NCBI GenBank assembly: GCA_963970005.1
Contig: CAXAMN010025694.1
Coordinates: forward strand, 867,875-931,874
Source: Durusdinium trenchii
Lineage: Eukaryota > Sar > Dinophyceae > Suessiales > Symbiodiniaceae
Direction of reading: 5' to 3'
Length of the DNA: 64,000 bases
Position numbers and translations under genes: made by a program. The notes below the pieces were generated by a model. It worked only from the letters and a program-made list of their open reading frames with translations, did not search any database and was not told the DNA's origin. Shown here one piece after another: positions 12,801 through 23,404 of the stretch; the first letter of the stretch is position 1; the number at the start of each line of letters is the position of its first letter.

Positions 12801-13245
12801 AGTCATAGGTGTTTCGCAACAAACTCAACATGTTTGTGTCGCAGTACTTCAATTCAATAAGTTGCTTAGATACGAGATGCTGCCACTTTGCTAAGTCTCC
12901 GGCACTAGACACCCTTGTCGTTGCAAAATAGTGTTCGGAAAACGAGCTGTTGCTTCCCCCAAATTCTTCACCATACATTTGTTCGAGGTCGCGTTGTCGC
13001 AAACAAAGGTCAGCACTAAGTTCTGACACACTGCAGGCAAACCTAGGAAGTTCCAAGGTACTGTCTGACACTGTGTTTGCACCTGTCTCAACAACATGCT
13101 GCATGCTGTAACTGTGACTGTAACAGCTCTTTGCTTTCAGGAGACTTAGCGGCGGCACCACGCTAGTTTTGACAATCCCCTTCCACAAGCCTTGCGCAGT
13201 CTTTCTTCGAAGAACAGCTGGCGGGTTCACGACCTTTGGCAAAAG
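9819..13245 (-). CDS. Series of candidate exons, probably upstream part of the gene ending at 7025
   Basis: Minus-strand open segments with protein-like composition and plausible AG acceptors occur at 9819-10015 (PHQLCAVLDNDSSQDDQLAV), about 10150-10262 (GTAHANQLTLTAGFNGDE), about 10410-10660 (RSWMNDGEPEHLPAVVFA), 10770-10993 (GATG after CCGCAG; GYKDQQTGNQMLADLSSLG), about 11150-11400, about 12000-12130 (EMEVLLSMANGVRFLDQLA) and 12810-13240 (SVSELSADLCLRQRDLEQMY). Order and strand suit one transcription unit, but I did not verify phase at these junctions. Introns of 100-600 bases separate them. No domain is recognised. Confidence 0.45.
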
Positions 13246-13317
13246 AACACGACCTTTTACTGTAAAGACTCAAGACTGACTCAGACTTGGCTTGACTTGA
13301 CTTCTCTCTCTTGGTTT

Positions 13318-14852
13318 TCAACTTTTAAGTCTGGCAGTCTGGCAAGTTAGTTTCACGCCAAGCCATGGAGTTTCAAGCAGCTTAGCAGCTTCAACATGTT
13401 TGCACGGCTTGGCTTCGTGCGTATAGACGTTGGAATCTTCCACCTGGCATCGTAGTCGTAGTGAACATCGTTGTCCGCGATACCTGACACACAGGCATAC
13501 TGTGCAGCTGAACCACAACAAACTAGACAGGAACTGCGAGCTTGGCAGAAACTGTTTGCTACCTACTTCAGTTCAACTCCAGGAGAAGAGGGAAAGCAAC
13601 AACAACAACTACTGCAGTTCATTTCAGCCGCTTCTTCAGTTACCGTTACCGTTACCGTTTGCGTTCGGGCACGAGGACTGGCATGGCGTTCGTTGTTTTC
13701 AAGTATTGCAGCTTCTGGGCTGTTTCGTCAAACTCAATCTGGCACCCCACAACTTTTGCACCTTCCTGGCAGACCAAACTGAGTTGAACTTAGTCGAATT
13801 GAATTGACTGACGCATGCCTGGCCTGGCCTCAAGTATGGTTTTTGTCACCTCCCTTTGGCGTTCCAGGTAAAAATTGCAAAGAGCGGTTCTTGCCTAGCA
13901 AGGCCAAAATGAATTTGAACCAAAATGATTATGTAGGTGAGTCTGCGTATTGAATGTGGTGAATTTGGTGAATCGTGAACTGACTTGCCTTAGAGATTGT
14001 TCCAGCACTGCAGCCAAGCCAGTATGCACATGAGTTCAAGGAGAACCTGACTTGAAGTAGAGCTGACAGTGAGTTCAGTTGCACATCTGACTGAAATCAA
14101 ACACCCACACCCTTATTTATATATATATAATGTAATTTAATGTATTCAAAAAACAACATCAAACATGCAGCTCAGAAATCCTGTTCACTGATACGGCAAG
14201 TCGCATAGTTGGAGATTTAGACTTGAGAGAAATCAACTTTCTGCTCTTCGTGTCTTCGGGTCCTCTCTCAGCAATCACATCGCAAGCTGATCGTCCAAGC
14301 CTCAATGTGCACTTTTCCAAGCACAGCAAACCAGGATCACGAGAGAACCTTGTGGTGACCACCCAGATGAATGTGCTGCTGACGCATGGTAAACACTACT
14401 AGACCGCCGAGATACATTAACCGTTTAAAGAAGTCCAACCTACAGCCATGATACAGACTCCAGACTTTCATGGAATTCCAATTGGAGCTGTTCATGTCAG
14501 AATTAATGAGACCCGGACGACACACGCAAGAGGCTGCTAGAAGTCCAGGTCTTGTACTGGCCTGACTGGCATGTTGAGTTGCACTGGATTGTCCAATTGT
14601 CCCCACTCTGAAAGACCTACAGTCTCAGTCTCAGTACGCATTTGTTACAGCATCATGAATCCAAATCATGAACACCCATCATGCATCATGCTGGGGAAAG
14701 CGCCCTTTCCAGAGACTTTACTCTTCTTGGTCAAGGACTCGTCAACGACATCTCTCCGATGTAGAGCGTGCTCGTTGTTGTACTTCCGAAGAGTTCCCCT
14801 GCACAACATGCAGTACAAGCATTTTGATCAAATCACATTGAAGGAGGTTTGA
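13318..14852 (-). CDS. Candidate exons with Cys-containing segment
   Basis: The segment 13330-13500 encodes SNVYTHEAKPCKHVEAAKLL. The segment 14165-14345 encodes DPGLLCLEKCTLRLGRSACD. The clearest exon starts at 14798 after a TTGTGCAG acceptor and reads TLRKYNNEHALHRRDVVDES then KKSKVSGKG. These are short, minus-strand and in the same block as the gene ending at 7025. Exon membership is inferred from strand and composition only. Confidence 0.35.
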
Positions 14853-15471
14853 TCTTATCCTGATCCTATATCCTAGCATCAATCATCTCACATGAACAGC
14901 TCCAATTGGCGTTCTATGAAGGTTTGTATCATGGCTGGTGTTACGTAGTTTGGTATTAGTATTAGACATACATGGGGAAAGCACATTTACAGACACTTAA
15001 ACTTTGACTTTAACCTCCCTCTACACGTCCAATGTAATGTATCTCGTATCTAGTGAGTAACTCGCTACAAGCGCCTTCATGCATTCACCGGGGTGACTCC
15101 CAACATCTCCCAACTAAAAGCCTGACAGCGTCAACTTTCTTGGTGAAGCTTCTCTTCACCCGCTTCAGTTTCTTGCCTGTGGAGCGCAAGATGAAAGGTC
15201 CGCCCTACAGCATCTCTGCCTCTCTCTCTCTCTCTCCACGTTCTTTCTCCAAGTCTAAGTCTACTCATATCATCTAATATAATGTCAATGTCTATGTCTA
15301 TGTCTATGTAACGTATGTCAGTCTATATTACCATACCGTACCGTATCAGTTTTACCGTTTTACCTCAAACTTACTCTTTTACTTTTCGAGTCTCTCTTCC
15401 GTTCCGTTCCTGAACTTTGTTTCTCTTTCTCTTGCTGCCTGCACGCGCAAGAGCACACCTATCCTGCTTAC

Positions 15472-15541
15472 CACCTTGGAGACGGCGTCGGATTTCTTCT
15501 GCTCTTCTGGCCAGGACCAACGCCAGCTGCTTTGGCGGCAT
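15472..15541 (-). CDS. Candidate first coding exon (MPPKQLALVLARRAEEIRRR)
   Basis: ATG at 15541 opens a 70-base exon encoding a basic amphipathic helix and ending at a good GT donor (GTAAGCAGG), phase 1. It is the best start candidate for the multi-exon gene that ends at 7025, but the intervening splice chain was not closed. It could also begin a separate short gene. Confidence 0.4.
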
Positions 15542-15889
15542 GGCACCCCATGTCCATAGTCGCCACTCTCTACTTCAGTGGACGGTGGACACTGTGCAAT
15601 TAAGTTTGAAATATCATAGCCATAGCCATAGCTAGAATCCAAACTAGTCTTTAAATTTGACCTGGGACACCTGAAAGATACAAGGAACTTCAAGGAACAC
15701 TGATTGAAACTAAAGAGCAAACGGTCACCAACTTATTGGCTTATTGTAATTTGTGTACCCAACCGCCATGAACCATGGACCCTGAACCATATCAGCTCTT
15801 GGTTGCATGGGGCGCGGGCAGAAGTTCCTGCTGCATAACTCACCGCTGTCAGCAGTCACAAACACGTGCATCATGTTCACTAGCATTCC

Positions 15890-16030
15890 ACCTTTGCTGC
15901 ATACCGTGCGTACCTACTGCACGCACCACGCGTACCAGCGATATGTACCATGCGTACCTGCCATATGTACCATGCGTACCCTTTGTGCGTACCTATGTAC
16001 CTTACGTACGTGCCCTTCGCACGTCCCCGT
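15890..16030. repeat. GTACC-rich degenerate repeat
   Basis: Repeated CGTACC / ATGCGTACC / TATGTACC words spaced 10-20 bases apart. They recall the arms of the inverted repeat at 6113-6385 but in one orientation only. This is probably intronic or intergenic. Confidence 0.7.
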
Positions 16031-16128
16031 GCCAACTGTCTCTCGTACCTCCACGTTCTAAACCTACAGAAACCATGCTTTTCATTATTCTCAAAAATAG
16101 CCAATGAAACACATTGAAACACACACAC

Positions 16129-18736
16129 AAATTACGCCACTCGTTCTGGATGTTTTTGGCATTTTTTGGCAGAGGTACCTCTTCCTCCAGAAAGCAACCG
16201 CCCTTGTGCAATACATACTCCATAAGCGGGTGAACTTCCTTGATGTCCTTCAAGCATGTCCAGTAGTCCTGCCAACTTCACACATCAGAACTATCAGACT
16301 CCCACAACATAGGAATTCACTGGCCAACACTGGCCAACACTGGGCAAAAGCCATTGACAAGGCACATGGACACTGTACTTCATGATCTCGTCATACGAAA
16401 GGGTTGCGAAATCCTTCTCACTTGCCTGCTCTGAAAACAATTGAAAACAGCTTTCATCACTTTTCATGTCATAGTAGCTTCAGGGACAAACAGTGCAACG
16501 GTGCCCCTTGACATCTTTTGCTAGCGATGGCCCCCACTGTATAGCAATAGATAGTAATAGCAATGGCCTCCAACGTCCTCCAACCTACTAGCCATGGCCT
16601 CCATCCTACTAGCGGTGGTCTCCACCCTAACAACAATACCATACAATATCATACAATACCTCCAACCTATTAGCAATGGCCTCGGCCATTCAATCTTGCT
16701 TGGTCCACACCATACTTTATCTGATCCCGCCAATCTGACACGACATCTAGTCTAGAATATTCTAGAATACTCTATGATTCTGTCAGACTGTACATGACTG
16801 TACGATACTTTACGCATCATCTGAAGTAAGCATGATGCCGGAACGCCGTCTTGGCAAAATTTTGTGCATTTCTGTGACAGAAGTGGCCAAATGTAGCCAG
16901 CTGAATCCAACTCTATCCATTGGACGGCCATTCACAACCCTTGGGATTGAGCAAAGGCTGCGTGCCAGATGTTAAACAATGCCCTGGCAAAGCTCGCCGT
17001 ATAGTCAGCAGTTTTGCTCAAATCTGAGCAGCCGTGGACACCGCCGTTCTGCTGCTTCTCGATGTACTTGCGAGGGCGCTTGCGCTTCGCTTGTCTTTTC
17101 TCCTCAGTCGCAAAAGCGGCTGCAATGCAATGATATTCAAAAACCAAGAGAGGTCAAGAGGAAGAAGATCATGACACGTGTTGCATGTCAAAGCTTATCA
17201 ATATCAAAGACAAAGTTGAAATGGCTATACATGGCTTAAGTATGCTTAAGTGTCAAATCTGGTCTTGAAGCGATCTTTCTGCGTGTCAGTCATGACCCGG
17301 ATCATGCCGTCAAGGCCGGGGAGGTTTCCCCATAAATGCGTCGGCTTCAGCATGTCGTGGTTGAAGAACGCCATCCTCACACAAAATCATTGCAACCATC
17401 ATCACAAAAAACCATACAAAACAGTTTTTGCACGCCAAATTCTTAAAACTATTGAAAAGAACAAATTTGCAAAAACAAGGATCCATGTATGGATGCGGAC
17501 ACATTTCAATGTCAGCCCAATGGCAACGATCCACTCCAAATGCCACAGCCAAGAGGATTTAGGTTGTTCCAAAACCACATAGAACAACCTGTCAGCCTCT
17601 GCCAGCAGGCGCAAAAAGGTTGCCAAGTTCCTGGCTATAAGATTGGACATCCTGACCTTGAAGTTGGTAGTGTCCCCAAGCGGATGCCGCAAGTGCACAC
17701 TGCAACTCCTGAAGGAAATTTATTCTAGGGGTCACACACCCTGTTAGACACTCTCAAAATAAATTATCAAATAATCGCCAGCCAAGGAACAACTTTAAAT
17801 ATTGATTCATGTAATTTATTCCCCTTGTATTCCAGAGGTCACCCACCCAAAGAATAATTTTCATAGCAACCCCTACATGTCCAGACTATTCCAAACTATG
17901 CCGCAAATACCAAATATGCAAAAAATTACTGATGAAAAATATCAAAACTTGCGGCCAAAAAACAAATAGATATTGAGCGCACAAGGGGGACCACCGATGA
18001 CAGCCCCGCCAGGGAGCAGCTTCAAGCCAAGACCTAGAAGCAAATGAAAGGACGCTTGGTGATGAAACCGGTCAGCTCTCTGCGCGGTATTCTGTGAAGC
18101 GCAGGGAACAAATAGGAAATGATGGAAAATGATGGAGACATCTTGAAACACCGGCCGCTGATCATCATTGAGAAAAGAAACGCGTATTTTAGGATCCAGG
18201 GAACGTAGCAAATGCAGGAACCCCCTTTTGCTCAGGATGTCATGAGCCCGACCTCCACGCAATATATCGTACTGCTCTGCCTTGAAGTTCTTCGACTGCC
18301 ATTGCTTGGCAACCTTCCCGGAATACCCAAAGATGTCAATGCAGTGCAGCAAACGGTCTCCATCATATGAACGAACCACTTCACGAAGTTCATCCAAGTG
18401 AGCATCAGCTGTCCACCACATCTTCTCATCAAGAGTCGCCGACAAATCATCCTGCAAGCTATGTATCGCAAAGGTTCAAGTATGTTCAAGATTGTTCAAG
18501 TTATACTAAGCTTTGTTTTTTCTCTCTTATATTAGAGATTATCGGAGGCACAATATGATACAATCATATACAGTCAGTATCAATCAGTTACAACTAACAA
18601 CTATCAACAACTTACAATAACATTCAATCAATCCTCCATCTTCCTCAATTCAGGCGGTTGGGACAAAAGAATGGTCCTTAACGGCGTCCACTGTTCCCAG
18701 CGCAGCAGCCAACAATGCAAACCGCAGCGCCACCAT
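16129..18736 (-). CDS. Methyltransferase-like gene with putative N-terminal signal peptide (dinoflagellate-expanded family)
   Basis: ATG at 18736 opens exon 1 (18665-18736), MVALRFALLAAALGTVDA, a typical hydrophobic signal-peptide core. It joins in phase 0 to 18205-18451 (HCIDIFGYSGKVAKQW, then YDILRGGRAHDIL). It continues with 17964-18033 (GAVIGGPPCALN), 17484-17699 (RMSNLIARNLATFLRLL, then VVLEQPKSSWLW), about 17260-17375 (FFNHDMLKPTHLWGNLPGL), about 16945-17119 (Lys/Arg-rich, then GVHGCSDLSKTADYTASFAR) and 16129-16268 (DYWTCLKDIKEVHP). Phases fit for the first four junctions; the 17484/17375 intron is GA-AG. The order FGYSG, DI, GGPPC, EQP mirrors motifs I, III, IV and VI of C5-cytosine methyltransferases, with EQP replacing ENV. 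Catalysis is unproven. The 3' end is unresolved. Confidence 0.68.
17718..17880. repeat. AT-rich interspersed element with GGTCACCCACCC and AATAATTTT motifs
   Basis: An AT-rich stretch (AAATTTATT, AAATAAATTATC, AATAATTTTCA) is interleaved with GGGGTCACACACCC and GGTCACCCACCC blocks, inside the intron between the exons starting at 18033 and 17699. Similar sequence recurs at about 19.97, 20.87 and 23.1-23.4 kb. Confidence 0.65.
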
Positions 18737-21700
18737 GATGATGACAGCCATCAACCGACAAGTGAGTATAATATTTATAATTCATAGTAGAAAAGGCACA
18801 ACAATGCAATGTTGTTCACAACATAATTACGCACACCATTGCACACCTATGGTATCCTGTGGCGTCCTAAGGCTATGCTATGCTATGTGTGACAGCTGGA
18901 AAATGCACAGGCTGGGTACAAAACATTCAAAAACATTGGTATGTAACCTTTCCGATTTCAAGTCTGTGAACATCTGTGCTGAAAACGACAAGTCTTAGTT
19001 TGTTGATCTCTGCCTCTGGGTTGGATCTCAAGAACTGATAGAAGCAGGCCAGCTCAAAGAAGAAGACACGCCAACAATGCATCCTGAGCTGTATCCGATT
19101 CCTATTCAAAACGCTGTAAACCGTATTCCAATTGTCAAACATTCTTCAACTATCTTCAACTCAATGAATGAAACGGTTCACAAAATATTGCACATGACAG
19201 CGGTCAACTACACAACTTCCTGGAATGAATGCATCATAATGCATCTGGCGTCTGCTCCTCCCAGGGCATCATATACAATGTCTGGCTGGCTTCCAGGTTG
19301 CTAATGTCTTCTGATCCAGCGAAGACCTTGGCTCTTCCACACCATCCTGTGTCCACCCCATGAAGCACACGTAGTAAATCGTAGTGCTGTGATATACTCT
19401 GTCAGAAATGTCAGAACATGAAAACAAATTTAACGACAAAAAGCTTCGTGCGGCAATTGGATCACCTTGCGCAATGTTGTGTCTGCGCACAATTCCCGCA
19501 AGCACGCAGGAATCACATTTCCTTGGTGCAAGAATGCGGCGAGTCACACACACACACACACGCATTCTCACCCACTCACTCGCACCGTGGCCATCGTGAA
19601 TACTGCATGATACCGTACGTTTTAGCCAAGCTTCCTTCTGACTTTCCTTCTGTCTTGATTACCTGGGTTAGGTTAGCAGGTCGCACTATAGTTCATAGCA
19701 TGTCGCAGCAGACCGCTTGAAATTTAAATAGACACAACACGACACAATCTGAAGGATTCTGAAGGATCCAAACATATCCAAACAATTCCAAACAATATCT
19801 GAAAATCTCTGTCCATCCAATCATATCCAATCTTATCCAATCGCTGGCACCAAGTGGCTTGACGCTGGAGCTTGCTTTTTGGGGTAGGCGCCGAAGACAA
19901 CGATGGAGGAACAGCAGCAGCCTGTCAGCGTCCAACCCCTACCCAACCATATACTGTAATTAAAAAACGGGTGTGTAACCACCCACCCACCACCCAAATA
20001 ATTTATACCGACAATACTTGACACACAACAAACAAGTTTTTATATAAATCAAGGGGTTTGTGGCCTCCAGAATACCTGCTAAATAATTTCAGCCCTTTCA
20101 AGATATTTCAAGAGTATTCCATAATAGACAGCAACAGTGAAACATAGTGAAGCAGTCTATAATACAGAAGTTTACTGTCGTCTCCTCTATCCCCCACATC
20201 AACCAACTATGTACCAAGCGGCTGCTGGGCGTGGTTTGGTTTCCTCTGGAGCTGATGATGAAGCAGGAGCCTTCAAACATGGTGAAACAATGTGAAACAG
20301 TCGCAACGTACAACCATGTACATCCGATCAGATTTCCAACATGCCCCCCCACCTTTCCAAGCTAACATCTCAACATATCTCAACCATCTTCAACAACTGA
20401 CACATTCTCTCGGTGACACAGCCTCGGTATTTAATTCTTTGGACGTGAGCTTGTGCGCCCGCTCGGTATCATCCTGCACCTCGGTATCAGCTCTTGACTT
20501 TTTGTGTGTAGTATTGTGTAGTGCTCCATCGCCAACCCCCCACATCACCCAACTATGTACTGTACCAAGCGGCTGCTGGATGTGGTGTAGTTTCTTTTGG
20601 AGCTGATGATGAAGCAAGAGCCTTCAAACGTGTTTGAGCCAGTCACAACGCAGCTCAAAGGTTTTCTATTTCATTCTATTTTCAATCAACATCCCTCCAA
20701 TATCCTCAAATGCACAGCAGTTCGTGAAAATTCTTGACGGCAAGATACCTCACTCTGGTCACCTGTGTCCTTCTGCTCGGGAGCGTCTGGTACAGCCTTG
20801 GAGGGGAAGTGCTACACCCCCTACCAAACTAATTAACTAATTATCTATTTCACATGTATATGACCTCCTGCCCACCCCCCTAATAATTTATTGTAAATCA
20901 TTGGTGCCAATGTTTTCACACTGAACATTCATATAGTCATTCATATATCATCATACTTCTAAATTAATAAAGAGGTCCACTACCTTCTGAATACCTGCTA
21001 AATAATTTTCATCCCTGCTAGTCTTCCAAATTCTTCCAATATCTTCCAGTGTTTTCCATGCCAAGGCCAAGACACATTACTCTTGACAAGCAAATCCTTG
21101 CACGTCTGAGATAAGCAGCTTGAGAAAGTCCAGCTGCCGTTCAAACTTAGGAAGAAGATCTAAAAATGAAAAAGTCTGCCTGACACGACAAACAGCGTTC
21201 AACCATATTCAACCACTGTCAAAAGCTTCGTCATGGTTTGTCTAAATGTCCTGCGAACGTAAATTTCATGCCAAGATTCTGTACGCAAACATGGTGTGAG
21301 ATGCGCTTGTGCCCCTTTGAATTGAACGTGTCGTTGTCCTTGGCAGATTTCACCAGCAATCCAAAAGTTGCCCAAATGATCCCAAATTAGTCCAATTTTT
21401 GCCGAACGATACTGAACGCATGCAAACGATTGCGAACGAAACTGTCATCCATTGCCACCGCTTTCCCCACATGCCTGCCTCAACAATCCTTAACAACATT
21501 TAACAACCATAAACAACCATCGCTCGACGCATCGCATTTTGACAGCTGCAGTTGTCCCACATAATGCTTCAACATACTTCCACTACCTCCAAATACCTCC
21601 AATATACTCCAATCCCGTTTGTTGATCCGCGATTGGCAGCCCATGAAACCCCTATGCATTGCATTGAATTGCCAGCAGCAATGCCAGCTCGACTTTCTGT

Positions 21701-21779
21701 CACTGCCTCAGAATGCTCCAGGTATCTCCAAGTTCTCAGGGAAAAGTCGACACTCCAGGCTCTTGCGCTGTCACTAAAC
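18737..21779 (-). CDS. Poorly resolved middle and 3' exons of the gene starting at 22417
   Basis: This stretch should hold the remaining exons of the gene that opens at 22417. Candidates on the minus strand include about 18990-19080 (FFFELACFYQFLRSNPEAEI) and 19270-19540. None could be joined with confident phase. Large parts (19.6-21.5 kb) are intron-like, AT-rich and repeat-bearing. The gene may also end earlier. Confidence 0.3.
19960..20100. repeat. AT-rich interspersed element, second copy
   Basis: Contains ACCACCCACCCACCACCCAAATAATTT and GAATACCTGCTAAATAATTTCAGCCC-like sequence (shown in parts: CCACCCAAATAATTTA, CCTGCTAAATAATTTC). The second block is repeated almost exactly at 20990-21012. 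Confidence 0.6.
20191..20278 (-). repeat. Duplicated exon-like segment, copy A
   Basis: About 90 bases at roughly 85% identity to copy B at 20536-20629. On the minus strand both start after TTTGAAG and end at CGCTTG followed by GTAC, like an exon with AG acceptor and GT donor. In one frame copy A encodes APASSSAPEETKPRPAAAW. Confidence 0.7.
20536..20629 (-). repeat. Duplicated exon-like segment, copy B
   Basis: This is a second copy about 345 bases from copy A. In the matching frame it reads ALASSSAPKETTPHPAAAW, so several differences are conservative or third-position. The pair may be tandemly duplicated mutually exclusive exons, or simply a duplicated intronic repeat. Confidence 0.7.
20865..21020. 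repeat. AT-rich interspersed element, third copy
   Basis: Contains CCCACCCCCCTAATAATTTA and TGAATACCTGCTAAATAATT, matching the block at 20070-20095 and the flanks of the 17.7-17.9 kb element. Intron-like context. Confidence 0.6.
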
Positions 21780-22417
21780 CTCCATTCCAGTGCGTCGTGG
21801 ATGGCAGAGAATTTTCTGCCACTTCGCCATGGTTGTCTGAATCAGGTGATGATAGGATCTCAAAGTCATCCGACGTGATACTCATCATCGCGTCCAATTC
21901 ACGGCAAATAGCACATCCGCATGGGGTTAGTTCAGGGCCGCCTGCAGCGTCTCCATCACCCTCAATGACAAGTTGATATTCCTGTGAAGGGCTACTTGTC
22001 TCTTCATTTCCTTCTCCCTCAGCCTCATCCACAGCTTCCTCTTGTCCGAGTTCACTACCATCGTAGGCCTTTTCGGATGGAGAAGGTGATCGGATTGGTG
22101 GCGGCAGAGGTGGCAGTTCTTCTTCACTAGAAGAATCTTCAAATTCCAAATCCCAGAAAGTGGCATAGCTTCTCTTCAACTGAGGCCTGCTTTCGGCAGC
22201 GCCCTTGTCATGTCCGACTGGGGAAGGCTGCACCGCAGCGCTGTCTTTTTCGGTTTTGCTTTTTGGATCTTGCTCCGCGCAGCCTTTCTTCACAAGTGGT
22301 GGATCTTGATCAGAGAGAGAACCGATACAAGGAAGAATAGCCCCTCTTCAAACCTTTGAAGCCCTCGTCGTCAGCAACCATCTTTTTCTCAGCGGCCACC
22401 CTGTCTCCAGCAGCCAT
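21780..22417 (-). CDS. 5' exons of an acidic-protein gene, unknown function
   Basis: Exon 1 (22354-22417) begins at ATG 22417 (MAAGDRVAAEKKMVADDEGF) and ends at a canonical AAAG/GTTTGA donor in phase 1. Exon 2 (21780-22283) follows an AAAG acceptor and joins in frame (GCAEQDPKSKTEKDS...). It encodes a Ser/Glu/Pro-rich acidic region (FEDSSSEEELPPLPPP) with a short Cys cluster (PCGCAICREL) and ends phase 1 at GGAG/GTTTAG. Both junctions are standard GT-AG. The protein continues downstream (lower coordinates). Composition suggests a disordered nuclear or RNA-binding region, but no domain is recognised. Confidence 0.65.
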
Positions 22418-22550
22418 CTTGTTCAAAGCTGGTTCGAAGGTGAAAATCAAAATGTCCAATCACACAGGGTGACTGCTCTTGAGCCCAGTGCTGGTATCTG
22501 TCTTCTATTGAAAAAAATGCCTGCCCAGCCCACAGCCCATTCCGGTCCTG

Positions 22551-22892
22551 TCAAACTGCCTCCAAGCATCGCATCTGCTCACCCATACACCGGAATACTT
22601 CTGCATCTTTTCCGGCGCAAGCATTGACCCAGTACCTTGGATTCTGCGTTGATGTAGGAGGCATAAAAGATTGATATATTTTGGCCTTCCAACGTTGAGC
22701 TATCTTCAAACGGCTCTTCAGATTATATACTCCAGATTCAGTAATCCTGCTGCCAAGTAGCATCCTCGAATTTGGCATTCCAAAGGCCAACCCGCAGGCG
22801 GCTTCTCTGCCATTTCCACAAAGAGCCCCAAACCCCAGCGTTGATTGGTCAACGCCCCCCTCTCTGGCAACCAGAAAACAATGATAGACCAT
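22551..22892 (-). CDS. Probable terminal exon of a truncated or interrupted upstream gene
   Basis: The minus-strand open segment encodes GLAFGMPNSRMLLGSRITES, then VYNLKSRLKIAQRWKAKIYQ, then NPRYWVNACAGKDAEVFRCM, and stops at 22551. Composition is protein-like, and the pattern recalls C-terminal regions I associate with repeated dinoflagellate genes. No further exons are found upstream (to the right), where the AT-rich repeat and the plus-strand pseudogene begin, so the rest of the gene may be lost. Confidence 0.4.
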   Translation of the reverse strand: MVYHCFLVAREGGVDQSTLGFGALCGNGREAACGLAFGMPNSRMLLGSRITESGVYNLKSRLKIAQRWKAKIYQSFMPPTSTQNPRYWVNACAGKDAEVFRCMGEQMRCLEAV

Positions 22893-23039
22893 GTACGCAA
22901 CAAAACATGCCAGTTAAATTCCTATGATCTTTCAATGCAAGCTGTCAATGGCTAATGACATCTACTAACTGTCACATCTATCATGGTTGGTTCTCTTTCT
23001 TTGCTTCTTCACATACATTCACTACTCCTTTGGCAAATA

Positions 23040-23400
23040 GCAGCGGGCAAAATGACAGCAAATTAATATAATATGATGAACAATTCTTCAGAAATTATTT
23101 TGCAGTATAATGACCTATCCTTCAGAAATTATTTTGAGGTATAATGACATAATCATCATAAATTATTTCTAGGTCCTTGACCTATCGTAGGCATAATTAT
23201 TTGGAGGTCCTTGTGCCTTTTTGATGAAAATTATTTTGCCATACCCACCACCTGAAATTAATTATTTCCATTGACATTCAGGGGTTCTAGGACCCCACCT
23301 CTCTGTAGAAATAATTTTAAAAATTATTTTTAGAAAATTATTAGGAGGGGTCACCCTATACTCTTTAATAATTTCTGAAGGGAGGGGTCATCCTTCACCA
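23040..23400. repeat. AT-rich repeat block with AAATTATTTT and AGGGGTCA motifs
   Basis: Multiple near-repeats of AGAAATTATTTTG(C/A)(A/G)GTATAATGAC and AATAATTT occur, with GAGGGGTCA / GGACCCCA boxes. This matches the family at 17.7, 20.0 and 20.9 kb and lies at the border between the minus-strand gene block and the gene-poor region. Confidence 0.65.
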
Positions 23401-23404
23401 TTGG

